NCBI GenBank assembly: GCA_016865035.1
Contig: CP018227.1
Coordinates: 1,272,001-1,336,000 of the forward strand
From: Kordiimonadales bacterium IMCC3096
GTDB taxonomy: Bacteria > Pseudomonadota > Alphaproteobacteria > Minwuiales > Minwuiaceae
Length of the DNA stretch: 64,000 bases
Direction: 5' to 3'
In this document: positions 17,463-25,127 of the stretch, one piece after another
How positions within the stretch are numbered: the stretch's first letter is position 1
How the letters are laid out: each line of letters starts with the position of its first letter
The notes under the pieces: model-generated
Seen by the model: only the letters and a program-made list of their open reading frames with translations
Databases searched by the model: none
Told to the model about the DNA's origin: nothing
Translations under genes and position numbers: made by a program

Positions 17463-18077
17463 ATGCAATCGGTTGACGCGATTGCCGCCGCCATCGTGGC
17501 GCGCGAGGGCGGTTATGTGGATCATCCGGACGATCCGGGCGGGGCCACGAAGCACGGGGTGACGATCCATACCCTGCGGCGGCTCGGTCTCGATCTGGAC
17601 GGCGACGGGGATACGGATCGCGACGACGTCCGCCGCCTGACCCTCGACGACGCCATCGGCATCTTCAGGGAGCACTACTACCGCAAGCCCGGCATCTGGC
17701 GCCTGCCGGAGCCGCTTCAGCCCAGCCTCTTCGACATGCAGGTCAACGCCGGTGCCAATGCCGGGCGGATATTGCAGAGCCTGCTGAACCGGACCGGCTT
17801 CGGGCCGGTCACCGTGGATGGTGTCATCGGCCCGGCAACTGGAGACGCGGCCCATCGTGCGCATGATGCCATGGGCAGCCTGCTGGTCGATGCCTACGGC
17901 ATCGAGCGGCGCGACTACTACTATCGCATCGCGGAGCGCAATCCGCGGCTGCGCGGCTTTGCCCGCCGTCGCGACGGCGGCAAGGGCGGCTGGATCACCC
18001 GCGCCGAGGCATTCATTTCCAACAGTTTCCACCTGACCGATTCCGCACATCACGAAAGGATCGCGTCATGGGCATGA
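17463..18077 (+). CDS. GH108-type phage/GTA endolysin (N-acetylmuramidase)
   Basis: The 204-residue product has the glycosyl hydrolase 108 N-terminus: the catalytic Glu15 in REGGYVDHPDDPGGATKHG, followed by a Ca-binding-like DLDGDGDTDRDD loop. Its C-terminal part (residues about 95-180; VNAGANAGRILQ, VDGVIGPAT, RRDYYYRIAERNPRLRGFARR) is the predicted peptidoglycan-binding domain usually paired with it. Such proteins lyse cells for phages and gene transfer agents. There is no signal peptide, so export depends on a holin, and the next gene supplies one, overlapping by 10 nt. No structural phage genes are nearby. Confidence 0.88.
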   Translation: MQSVDAIAAAIVAREGGYVDHPDDPGGATKHGVTIHTLRRLGLDLDGDGDTDRDDVRRLTLDDAIGIFREHYYRKPGIWRLPEPLQPSLFDMQVNAGANAGRILQSLLNRTGFGPVTVDGVIGPATGDAAHRAHDAMGSLLVDAYGIERRDYYYRIAERNPRLRGFARRRDGGKGGWITRAEAFISNSFHLTDSAHHERIASWA

Positions 18078-18679
18078 TCCGCGATCTGCTGTTCGGTGGC
18101 CTGTCCGGTGTGGGCGAAGCGGTCGCGAATGTGGGCCGGGTCTTCGTCGGGGACAAGGCCGCAGGTCAGGCGCAGCACCATGACGAGACCATGACCACAC
18201 TCAACCAGTATGCAGCGGAATTTCGCCGTCTGGAGAACCGGACCTGGTGGGATGCGCTGGTGGACGGTCTGAACCGCCTGCCGCGCCCACTGCTCGCGCT
18301 CGGCACCGTCGGACTGTTTGCCTATGCCATGGGCGACCCCGTGGGCTTCGCGATCCGTATGGAGGGGCTGAACCTGGTGCCGGACGAACTCTGGTATCTG
18401 CTTGGCGCGATCGTCGGCTTCTTCTTCGGCGCACGGGAACTCTCCCATGGACGGAAGAACCGCACGGAGGCCGCCACGCAACACCGGAAGGTGAGCGCGG
18501 TCGTCGAGAACATCTCGAAGCTCCGCACCCTGCGATCCGCTGCCACGCCGGGTGTCGCGCGCATGGAGGACGAGGCCTTCCAGCGGGAGATGAGCCGAAC
18601 GGATCGCCCCCTCAGCAATGCCGCGATCCTGGAATGGAACCGTCGACGCACCATGAACGGGGACCCCGGACACACGTGA
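18068..18679 (+). CDS. Holin of the three-transmembrane GTA type
   Basis: A 203-residue membrane protein. It resembles the GTA_holin_3TM family in the block WWDALVDGLNRLPRPLLALG, followed by hydrophobic helices (about residues 75-100 and 118-138; LWYLLGAIVGFFFGAREL). The C-terminal 65 residues are charged and would be cytoplasmic. Its ATG at 18068 lies inside the 3' end of the endolysin gene, so the two form one lysis cassette. In Rhodobacter-like bacteria such genes are controlled by the CckA-ChpT-CtrA relay; no CtrA box was identified here. Confidence 0.85.
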   Translation: MGMIRDLLFGGLSGVGEAVANVGRVFVGDKAAGQAQHHDETMTTLNQYAAEFRRLENRTWWDALVDGLNRLPRPLLALGTVGLFAYAMGDPVGFAIRMEGLNLVPDELWYLLGAIVGFFFGARELSHGRKNRTEAATQHRKVSAVVENISKLRTLRSAATPGVARMEDEAFQREMSRTDRPLSNAAILEWNRRRTMNGDPGHT

Positions 18680-18712
18680 GCGTGACCCTGTGCGTCAAGC
18701 CCGCAGGACCTG

Positions 18713-19399
18713 TTGCCGTCGTCGCTGACATCGGCCTGTCCGCAATGCGGCAGACCGTGGCGAGTTGCAGGAGTGTCCCCGGGACCACATGTGTGCATCA
18801 GCAAGGGCAACGGCTGGCAAGGACGGGATTGGGTGAAACAGGACGGCACGACCAACTGGCAGTACGGGACGTGTCCGCTCGACACGCCCCCTGCCGCGTT
18901 CGGGCCGTTTGCCGACCTGGTGACCCTTTGGCAGGGCAAGCGGACGGAAAATGTCGGTCTGCCGCTCCGCAGCGCCTTCGATTTTGCCGACTTCCGGGGC
19001 TGGCGGGGCCGCGTCGCCATCGCCCGGATCACGCATGACCCCTTCGACGTCCGCTTCGTGCTCTGGGGAACAAGGCTCACCGACTGGTGGGGCGTGGACT
19101 ATACCAACCGCCAGCTCGGCTCCGCCGCCGCCAATCCGGACGCCTGGCGCAATACGGAGTTCCGCTACTTCGAGGCCATGGCGCAGCACCCCTTCATCGG
19201 TATCGCCAGCGGCAACCTGGCCCAGCACGACCGGTCCTACATCACCGTCCTCGGCCTGGACCTGCCCCTGTCGCAGGACGGCCGGACCCTTTCCCACGCG
19301 CTGACCGCGCATGTGGAGATGAAGCAGGGCAAGACGATGGAGACGTTCCTGCCGGATTGCCCGATCACACGGTTCGGACTGCTGGATCCTGACAGGTGA
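18713..19399 (+). CDS. PAS_5-like sensory domain protein with an N-terminal CxxC
   Basis: The 228-residue frame starts at TTG 18713, preceded by AGGA; later GTG codons are alternatives. Residues about 65-200 fit the PAS_5 pattern: LVTLWQGKRTENVGLPLRSA, then a beta strand with RFVLWGTRLTDWWGVDYTNR, normally read as YRLVGT...G.D.TGR. The first 30 residues contain CPQCGRPWRV and a later Cys, a possible metal site, if the TTG start is right. Function is unknown. Alphaproteobacterial PAS_5 proteins are common, mostly single-domain and uncharacterised. It follows the holin gene by 33 nt on the same strand. Confidence 0.65.
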   Translation: MPSSLTSACPQCGRPWRVAGVSPGPHVCISKGNGWQGRDWVKQDGTTNWQYGTCPLDTPPAAFGPFADLVTLWQGKRTENVGLPLRSAFDFADFRGWRGRVAIARITHDPFDVRFVLWGTRLTDWWGVDYTNRQLGSAAANPDAWRNTEFRYFEAMAQHPFIGIASGNLAQHDRSYITVLGLDLPLSQDGRTLSHALTAHVEMKQGKTMETFLPDCPITRFGLLDPDR

Positions 19400-19516
19400 A
19401 GCTGCGGTTCACCCCGGCACAGGCCCGCCATCGCGATCAGACCCGGAAAGCGCTACAATCCGCTGGTCGGGAACCGGGGAACGAAGCAACCGGGCGACAC
19501 TATGGGGGAGGAAAGA

Positions 19517-20617
19517 ATGATCTATGATTTCACGGAATGCGGGCCTGACCGCGTCGTCAGCGGCATCGGTGCGCTGAAGGAACTGTCGGGCATCGTCGAG
19601 CATTTGGGCGTCAGGCGCGCGCTCGTGCTCACCGGCCGAACACTGGCGACGAAGACAGACCTCGTCGCACGGGTCGAGCGCGCGCTCGGCGCCGCACACG
19701 CCGGCACCTTTGCAGAATGCGGCCAGCATGTGCCCGCCGGCACCGTCGATGCCTGCGTCGCGCAGGCGAAGGATGCGCAGGCCGACGTCCTCGTCGTCTT
19801 CGGCGGCGGCAGCCCGATCGATACCGCCAAGATGGTCGTCATGCGACTGGTCGAAGCAGGCCACGCCGCACCGCACCAGATCGTCATACCGACGACACTC
19901 TCGGCAGGCGAGTTTACCTACGCCGCCGGCATCACGGACGAAACGACACGCGTCAAGCACGTCCATGTCGACCCGGCGACGCAACCCGGGGTGATCCTCT
20001 ACGACCCGGAACTGACGCAGGCCACGCCGACCGAGCTCTGGCTCACCACGGGCCTCAAGGCCCTCGACCATGCGATCGAGGGACTCTGGTGGCCGGTCTG
20101 TCATCCGTTCCTGGAAACGCTCCGGCTTGGCGCCATTGCCGATCTTACGGCGCATCTGGCCCGTTCCAGTGACCCGAATGCGCTGGAGGACCGGCTGGCC
20201 TGCCAGCATGCGGCGTGGAAATCGATCTGGGGCCTGTTGAGCGCCAAGAACGTCGGCTTCCGGCTGAGCCATCCGCTGGGTCACCAGATCGGCGCCCGTT
20301 GGGACGTTCCGCACGGTGTCACCTCCTGCATCGCCCTTCCGGGCGCCGCGCGCTTCCTGCACCAGCGGACGCGCGACGCGCAGGCGAAGATCGCCCGCGC
20401 CATGGGCATGCCCGACGGCGACGCGGCCGCGCCTGCAATCGAGGCCTTTCTCGACACGCTCGATGTTCCGCGACGGCTCTCCCAGACCAGCGCCGTGCGA
20501 GAGGAGATCCCGCAGGTCGCCGAGGCCGTGGCGCACGAACTCAGCTATCTCGGCGCACCCGACGCCGATATCGCCACCAGGGATGCCCTGACCAAGCTGC
20601 TCGACGACATGTGGTAG
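19517..20617 (+). CDS. Iron-containing (type III) alcohol dehydrogenase / maleylacetate reductase-like
   Basis: A 366-residue protein starting at ATG 19517, placed six bases after GGAGGA; an in-frame ATG at 19502 lies upstream of that site. The NAD-binding loop is FGGGSPIDTAKMV. Metal-ligand positions appear as the Asp and His of KALDHAIEG and the histidines of SHPLGHQIGARWDVPHG. Overall it resembles Fe-ADH proteins of the maleylacetate reductase side, which reduce alpha-keto groups or oxidise short alcohols. It stands alone between the PAS protein and tRNA-Thr. The substrate is unknown. Confidence 0.88.
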   Translation: MIYDFTECGPDRVVSGIGALKELSGIVEHLGVRRALVLTGRTLATKTDLVARVERALGAAHAGTFAECGQHVPAGTVDACVAQAKDAQADVLVVFGGGSPIDTAKMVVMRLVEAGHAAPHQIVIPTTLSAGEFTYAAGITDETTRVKHVHVDPATQPGVILYDPELTQATPTELWLTTGLKALDHAIEGLWWPVCHPFLETLRLGAIADLTAHLARSSDPNALEDRLACQHAAWKSIWGLLSAKNVGFRLSHPLGHQIGARWDVPHGVTSCIALPGAARFLHQRTRDAQAKIARAMGMPDGDAAAPAIEAFLDTLDVPRRLSQTSAVREEIPQVAEAVAHELSYLGAPDADIATRDALTKLLDDMW

Positions 20618-20804
20618 GCGAACTGCTTTACCCTGCCAGGCGTCCAGCTTGGCAGAAAGCCATTGTCGATATGTCGGCGAGGTACGGGTTCAGACTTGTC
20701 GTGACAGGCGGCGGGAGAGCAAGGAGGGTGACCTGCGGGGATTCCCTGACGTTCTTCACGGTTCGACATCGCGTGCAGCACGACGCCTGAATTCCCGGAA
20801 GATC

Positions 20805-20879
<75 letters not shown>

Positions 20880-20958
20880 ATGGCAGGCCGCGCGTCATAG
20901 CCCGCGACCGGGTCCGGGTCAACCGTTTGTGCGCGCTTTGGCGTCCGGAAATCAAAGC

Positions 20959-20996
20959 GATACAAAATTATTTATTGTTCCGCCATTTTGTGTATC
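20959..20996 (+). promoter_or_regulatory. Candidate operator/promoter of the paa operon
   Basis: An AT-rich island in otherwise GC-rich DNA carries the inverted half sites GATACAAAAT (20959-20968) and ATTTTGTGTATC (20985-20996). TATCAT at 20993-20998 could be the -10 box, with TTTATT at 20971 as a weak -35 at 17-nt-like spacing. It lies 56 nt before the paaA start. Paa operons in proteobacteria are usually repressed by a phenylacetyl-CoA-responsive regulator (PaaR of the TetR family or PaaX). Neither gene is in the window, so the bound protein is an inference. Confidence 0.5.
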
Positions 20997-21051
20997 ATAT
21001 CGGCAGAACAGGCTGGGCAAGGCCTGAACCAGAATGCGGAGGGTGCGTGAC

Positions 21052-22029
21052 ATGGCAGAGGTCGAGAAGCCGGAACTGGTGACGGCAGCGGACGAGGCGG
21101 CACTGGAGGCCAGGTTCCAGGCGCGTCTGGATGCGGAGACGCGGGTCGAGCCGCGTGACTGGATGCCGGAGAAGTACCGGAAGTTCATGATCCGCCAGAT
21201 CTCCCAGCATGCCCATTCCGAATATGTCGGGATGCTGCCGGAGGGGAACTGGATCACGCGCGCGCCGACCCTGCGCCGCAAGGCCGCGCTGCTGGCCAAG
21301 ATCCAGGATGAGGCCGGTCACGCCGCCTACCTCTACAGCGCCGCCGAGACCCTTGGCACCAGCCGCGACGAGATGCTGGCCGACCTGCATTCGGGGAAGG
21401 CCAAATATTCCTCCATCTTCAACTATCCGACGCTGACCTGGGCCGACATCGGCACGATCGGCTGGCTGGTGGACGGGGCGGCCATCGTCAATCAGGTGGC
21501 GCTCTGCCGCACGTCCTATGGGCCCTATGCCCGGGCCATGGTGCGCATCTGCAAGGAAGAGAGCTTTCACCAGCGCCAGGGCTTCGAGATCATCACCACG
21601 CTGGCGCATGGCGCGCCGGAGCAGAAGGCGATGGCGCAGGATGCGCTGAACCGCTGGTGGTGGCCGGCCCTGATGATGTTCGGCCCGCATGACGCGGACT
21701 CGCCGAACTCGGAGATCGCCTTCAAGTGGAAGGTGAAGCGCCAGTCCAACGACGATCTGCGCCAGCGCTTCGTCGATATGACCATTCCGCAGGCCGACTA
21801 TCTGGGGCTGAAGGTCCCGGACCCGGACCTGAAGTGGAACGGGGAAACCGGCCACTATGACTTCGGTCCCATCGACTGGGACGAGTTCTGGCGCGTGGTG
21901 AAGGGCGATGGCCTGTGCAACCGCGACCGACTGGATGCCCGCCGCACCGCGCATGATGACGGTGCCTGGGTACGCGAAGCCGCGCTGGCCCACGCCGAGA
22001 AGAAACGTGCCGCCAGGTCGGCCGCCTGA
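21052..22029 (+). CDS. paaA: Phenylacetyl-CoA 1,2-epoxidase, catalytic subunit PaaA
   Basis: The 325-residue diiron ferritin-like monooxygenase subunit converts phenylacetyl-CoA to its ring-1,2-epoxide using O2. ATG 21052 has GGAGG eight bases upstream; an ATG 18 nt earlier is not preferred. The diiron ligands are visible as Glu and His in [14 protein letters not shown] (about residues 84-97) and in [13 protein letters not shown], along with the substrate-side MLPEGNW. First gene of a paaABCDE operon, with an operator-like palindrome upstream and a repeat element directly downstream. Confidence 0.97.
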   Translation: MAEVEKPELVTAADEAALEARFQARLDAETRVEPRDWMPEKYRKFMIRQISQHAHSEYVGMLPEGNWITRAPTLRRKAALLAKIQDEAGHAAYLYSAAETLGTSRDEMLADLHSGKAKYSSIFNYPTLTWADIGTIGWLVDGAAIVNQVALCRTSYGPYARAMVRICKEESFHQRQGFEIITTLAHGAPEQKAMAQDALNRWWWPALMMFGPHDADSPNSEIAFKWKVKRQSNDDLRQRFVDMTIPQADYLGLKVPDPDLKWNGETGHYDFGPIDWDEFWRVVKGDGLCNRDRLDARRTAHDDGAWVREAALAHAEKKRAARSAA

Positions 22030-22051
22030 GAGAAGAGAACCTGACGTCTGA

Positions 22052-22133
22052 CTGTTCCATCCCTCTCCCCCTCCCGGCCACCCACGCAAGTATCCTGAAA
22101 TGGGTGGCCGGGAGGGGGAGAGGGATGGAACAG
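22052..22133. repeat. Palindromic intergenic repeat, family 1, copy B (between paaA and paaB)
   Basis: Perfect 33-bp inverted arms, 22052-22084 and 22101-22133, enclose the 16-nt loop CGCAAGTATCCTGAAA. In the transcript this would be an extremely stable hairpin 22 nt after the paaA stop and 24 nt before the paaB start. The outer arm sequence (CTGTTCCATCCC) differs from copies A and C, yet the opposite arm carries the matching changes, so pairing is kept. Confidence 0.92.
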
Positions 22134-22157
22134 GCCACCAGAGAGGACCCAACCAAC

Positions 22158-22448
22158 ATGACGACACGCAAGGAATGGCCACTGTGGGAAGTCTTCATCC
22201 GCAGCCGTGACGGCCTGCACCACAAGCACGCCGGAAGCCTGCATGCACCGGATGCGGAACTGGCGATCCAGAACGCGCGCGACCTCTATACCCGCCGCTC
22301 CGAAGGGGTGTCGATCTGGGTGGTGCCGTCTGCCCAGATCACGGCCTCCGAACCCGCCGACAAGGACAGCCTGTTCGACCCGGCGGCGAGCAAGGTCTAT
22401 CGCCACCCGACCTTCTACACGATCCCCGAGGAAGTGACGAACATCTGA
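22158..22448 (+). CDS. paaB: Phenylacetyl-CoA 1,2-epoxidase subunit PaaB
   Basis: The 96-residue subunit begins at ATG 22158 (MTTRKEWPLWEVFIRS). PaaB bridges PaaAC dimers in the epoxidase complex and has no catalytic metal. Family signatures are WEVFIRSRDGLHHKHAGSLH, ALYTRR-like DLYTRRSEGVSIWVV and the C-terminal KVYRHPTFYTIP. An open frame extends upstream through the repeat element, but those residues are read from the palindrome and are not family-like. Palindromic repeats lie on both sides. Confidence 0.96.
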   Translation: MTTRKEWPLWEVFIRSRDGLHHKHAGSLHAPDAELAIQNARDLYTRRSEGVSIWVVPSAQITASEPADKDSLFDPAASKVYRHPTFYTIPEEVTNI

Positions 22449-22471
22449 GGCTCCGGAGACGGTTCGATTGA

Positions 22472-22552
22472 CCGGTCCTCCCCTCTCCCCCTCCCGACCA
22501 CCCACGGGATTATCCTGAATGGGTGGCCGGGAGGGGGAGAGGGGAGGACCGG
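22472..22552. repeat. Palindromic intergenic repeat, family 1, copy C (between paaB and paaC)
   Basis: Arms 22472-22504 and 22520-22552 pair over about 33 bp with a single mismatch (CCCGACCA against TGGCCGGG). The loop keeps TTATCCTGAA. It sits 23 nt after the paaB stop and 24 nt before the paaC start, almost the same placement as copy B. The outer arm begins CCGGTCCTCC, again compensated on the other side. Confidence 0.9.
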
Positions 22553-22576
22553 ACCGCAAACAACAAGGCCATCCAC

Positions 22577-23350
22577 ATGACCGCATCTGCCGATCACAAC
22601 GACGCCCTGTTCCGCTATCTGCTGCGGCTGGGGGATACCAGCCACATCCTCTGCCACCGGCTGGGGGAATGGTGCGGCCACGGGCCGATCATGGAAGAGG
22701 ATATTGCGCTGACCAACGTCGCGCTGGACCTGATCGGACAGGCGCGCCTGTTCTACCAGTATGCGGGCGAGGTGGAGGGCAAGGGCCGGACTGAGGATGA
22801 CCTGGCCTTCCTGCGCCCGGAGCGGGACTTCAACAACCTGCTGCTGGTGGAACAGCCGAACGGCGACTATGCGAAGACCATGGCGCGGCAGTTCCTGTTC
22901 GACGCCTGGAACCTGCTGCTGTTCCGTGCGCTGGAACGGTCGACGGACGCACGCATCGCGGAGATCGCGGCCAAGGCGGTGAAGGAGATCACCTACCACC
23001 GCCGCCATTCCTCCGGCTGGGTCATCCGCATGGGTGACGGGACGGAGGAGAGCCGCACCCGCATCGTCGCCGCCTTCGAGCAGCTGATGGGCTTCACCGC
23101 CGAGTTCTTCCACATGGATGATGTGGACCGGCAGATGGCGGAAGCCGGTATCGGCCCCGACCTGGAGAGCCTGCGCGACCCCTGGATGGCGGATGTGGAG
23201 GCGGTGCTGGCGGAGGCCACGCTGGACTGGCCGACGGCGACCTGGTCGGTGCTGGGCGGACGTCACGAGGGACGCCATACAGAGCATCTGGGCTATCTGC
23301 TGGCGGAGATGCAGTCCATGCAGCGCCAGTTCCCCGGCCTGAACTGGTAA
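22577..23350 (+). CDS. paaC: Phenylacetyl-CoA 1,2-epoxidase structural subunit PaaC
   Basis: The 257-residue ferritin-like partner of PaaA starts at ATG 22577 (MTASADHNDALFRYLLRLGD). PaaC is the non-catalytic subunit of the heterodimer. Seen here are GHGPIMEEDIALTNVALDLI, QFLFDAWNLLLF, the helix KEITYHRRHSSGWVIRMGDG and the end segment WSVLGGRHEGRHTEHLGYLL. The upstream in-frame ATG at 22523 lies inside repeat copy C. Followed by paaD after nine bases. Confidence 0.96.
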   Translation: MTASADHNDALFRYLLRLGDTSHILCHRLGEWCGHGPIMEEDIALTNVALDLIGQARLFYQYAGEVEGKGRTEDDLAFLRPERDFNNLLLVEQPNGDYAKTMARQFLFDAWNLLLFRALERSTDARIAEIAAKAVKEITYHRRHSSGWVIRMGDGTEESRTRIVAAFEQLMGFTAEFFHMDDVDRQMAEAGIGPDLESLRDPWMADVEAVLAEATLDWPTATWSVLGGRHEGRHTEHLGYLLAEMQSMQRQFPGLNW

Positions 23351-23359
23351 GCCACGTCG

Positions 23360-23956
23360 ATGTCGCCCCGCACACCTGTCCCGCGCCCGAAGCCCAGCGG
23401 TGCCGCCCTGCCCGACGAGATCTTCGCGGGCTTTGCCGGGGCGCCGATGCAGGCCCGCAATACGCCCGGCCCCCTGACGGAGGAATGCGCCCGCACCGTG
23501 CTGGCGACAGTCCCCGATCCGGAGATCCCCAGCGTCATGCTGCCCGACCTGGGGGTCATCCGCGGGGTCGCGGTGAGAGGCGATGCGGTGACGGTGCGCA
23601 TGTCGCCGACCTATACCGGCTGCCCCGCCACCGACCTGATGCAGATGATGATCCGGGAACAGCTCACCGCCGCGGGCTTTGCCAGCGTGACGGTCGATCT
23701 TGTGCTCAGTCCGCCATGGTCGTCCGACGACATCACGGCGGAGGGGCGGCGGAAGATGGCGGCTGCGGGCATCGCCCCCCCGGCTCACCGCGCCACTGAC
23801 AAGCGCCACCTGACCGGCACCGTGCCCGACGTTGACTGCCCCCATTGCGGATCGGCGGACACGGTCATGACCAGCGCCTTCGGCGCGACGGCCTGCAAGG
23901 CGCTCTGGCGCTGCAAGGCCTGTCAGGAACCCTTTGACTACTTCAAGTGCATCTGA
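23360..23956 (+). CDS. paaD: Phenylacetate degradation protein PaaD
   Basis: The protein combines a MIP18/DUF59 domain (about residues 38-110; VPDPEIPSVMLPDLGVIRGV, SPTYTGCPATDLM) and a C-terminal zinc ribbon (CPHCGS...FGATACKALWRCKACQEPFDYFK). PaaD is needed for epoxidase activity and is thought to help assemble or insert iron centres. The 198-residue start at 23360 gives a Pro-rich 29-residue lead; an internal ATG at 23447 would give a more usual 169 residues. I cannot decide between them from the ribosome-binding sites. Confidence 0.94.
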   Translation: MSPRTPVPRPKPSGAALPDEIFAGFAGAPMQARNTPGPLTEECARTVLATVPDPEIPSVMLPDLGVIRGVAVRGDAVTVRMSPTYTGCPATDLMQMMIREQLTAAGFASVTVDLVLSPPWSSDDITAEGRRKMAAAGIAPPAHRATDKRHLTGTVPDVDCPHCGSADTVMTSAFGATACKALWRCKACQEPFDYFKCI

Positions 23957-23968
23957 CGGAGACCCGGA

Positions 23969-25048
23969 ATGGCACCGAAATTCCACACCCTGAATGTCGT
24001 CGAGGTCCGCCGCGAGACGGACGACGCCGTCTCCATCGCCTTTCAGGTTCCGGATGACCTGCGCGAGGACTATCGCTTCGTGCCCGGCCAGTATCTGACG
24101 CTGCGCGCGACCGTGGACGGGCGCGACATTCGCCGGTCCTATTCCATCTGCTCCGGCCCGGCGGACAACGACCTGCGGGTGGCGATACGGAAGGTGGAGG
24201 GCGGCCTGTTTTCCAGCTTCGCCAATGACGGCATCACGGCGGGCGACACGGTGCAGGTGATGACGCCGGACGGGCGCTTCACCTTTGATGCCGACCCCGA
24301 CCGCGCGGGCAGCTATGCCGCCTTCGCCGCCGGATCGGGCATCACGCCGATCCTGTCCATCGTGAAGGCGGTGCTGACGGGGGAGCCGAAGTCGGAGATG
24401 ACCCTGGTCTATGGCAACCGGACGACCCAGTCGGTGATCTTCCGGGAGGAACTGGAGGACCTGAAGAACCGGTTTCCGACCCGCCTGACCCTGGTGCATG
24501 TGCTGTCACGGGAGAGCATGGACGTGCCGCTGCTCTCCGGCAGGATCGACACGGAGAAGGCGGAGGCCCTGCTGGGCAAGCTGATCGATGTTTCGGCGAT
24601 TGATGCCTGGTGGCTTTGCGGGCCGGAGGAGATGATCGGCAATGTCTCCACCGCGCTGAAGGCGCATGGCGTGCCCGCCGACCGCATCCGCTTCGAACTG
24701 TTCACCCCCGCCGTCGACGGCAACCCGAAGCCGAAACGGGTGGCGAAGCCGGGCGAGGAACTGCCCGTGCGCCACATCGGGGTGATCATCGACGGCCACC
24801 GGATCAACTTCGACATGGTGGACGATGGCACGGCGATCCTGGACGCGGCCCTGGAAAACCGCGCCGACCTGCCGTTTGCCTGCAAGGGCGGCATGTGCTG
24901 CACCTGCCGCTGCAAGCTGGTGGAGGGCGAGGTCATCATGGACAAGACCTACGCCCTGGACGATGACGAGATTGCCGCCGGGTTCGTGCTGTCCTGCCAG
25001 GCCACCCCGGTCACCGACACGGTCGTGCTGGATTTCGATCAGCGGTAG
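23969..25048 (+). CDS. paaE: Phenylacetyl-CoA epoxidase reductase subunit PaaE
   Basis: This 359-residue flavoprotein ferredoxin-NADP-like reductase passes electrons from NADPH to PaaA. Order of domains: FAD-binding (RRSYSICSGP, about residues 53-62), NAD(P)-binding (FAAGSGITPILSI and WWLCGPEEMI), then a plant-type 2Fe-2S ferredoxin domain. In the last domain the ligands lie in CKGGMCCTCRCKL and the distal Cys in VLSCQATP. Starts 12 nt after paaD. Last gene of the operon; the phenylacetate-CoA ligase (paaK) and later pathway genes are not in the window. Confidence 0.96.
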   Translation: MAPKFHTLNVVEVRRETDDAVSIAFQVPDDLREDYRFVPGQYLTLRATVDGRDIRRSYSICSGPADNDLRVAIRKVEGGLFSSFANDGITAGDTVQVMTPDGRFTFDADPDRAGSYAAFAAGSGITPILSIVKAVLTGEPKSEMTLVYGNRTTQSVIFREELEDLKNRFPTRLTLVHVLSRESMDVPLLSGRIDTEKAEALLGKLIDVSAIDAWWLCGPEEMIGNVSTALKAHGVPADRIRFELFTPAVDGNPKPKRVAKPGEELPVRHIGVIIDGHRINFDMVDDGTAILDAALENRADLPFACKGGMCCTCRCKLVEGEVIMDKTYALDDDEIAAGFVLSCQATPVTDTVVLDFDQR

Positions 25049-25127
25049 GCACCACGAACCGGAGGTCCGGGACCGCGGTCGCAACAGTTGGATTCCGTTG
25101 CGGACCAATATGATCTATGACCGCGCG

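Noticed and set aside
20640-20804. A coding frame between the Fe-alcohol dehydrogenase and tRNA-Thr
   Set aside because: Frames here run through the tRNA gene or are short with no ribosome site; nothing coding is supported.
22104-22157. N-terminal extension of PaaB and PaaC (MAGRGRG...) starting inside the repeats
   Set aside because: Both extensions are just translated repeat arm. The family-like starts at 22158 and 22577 are correct.
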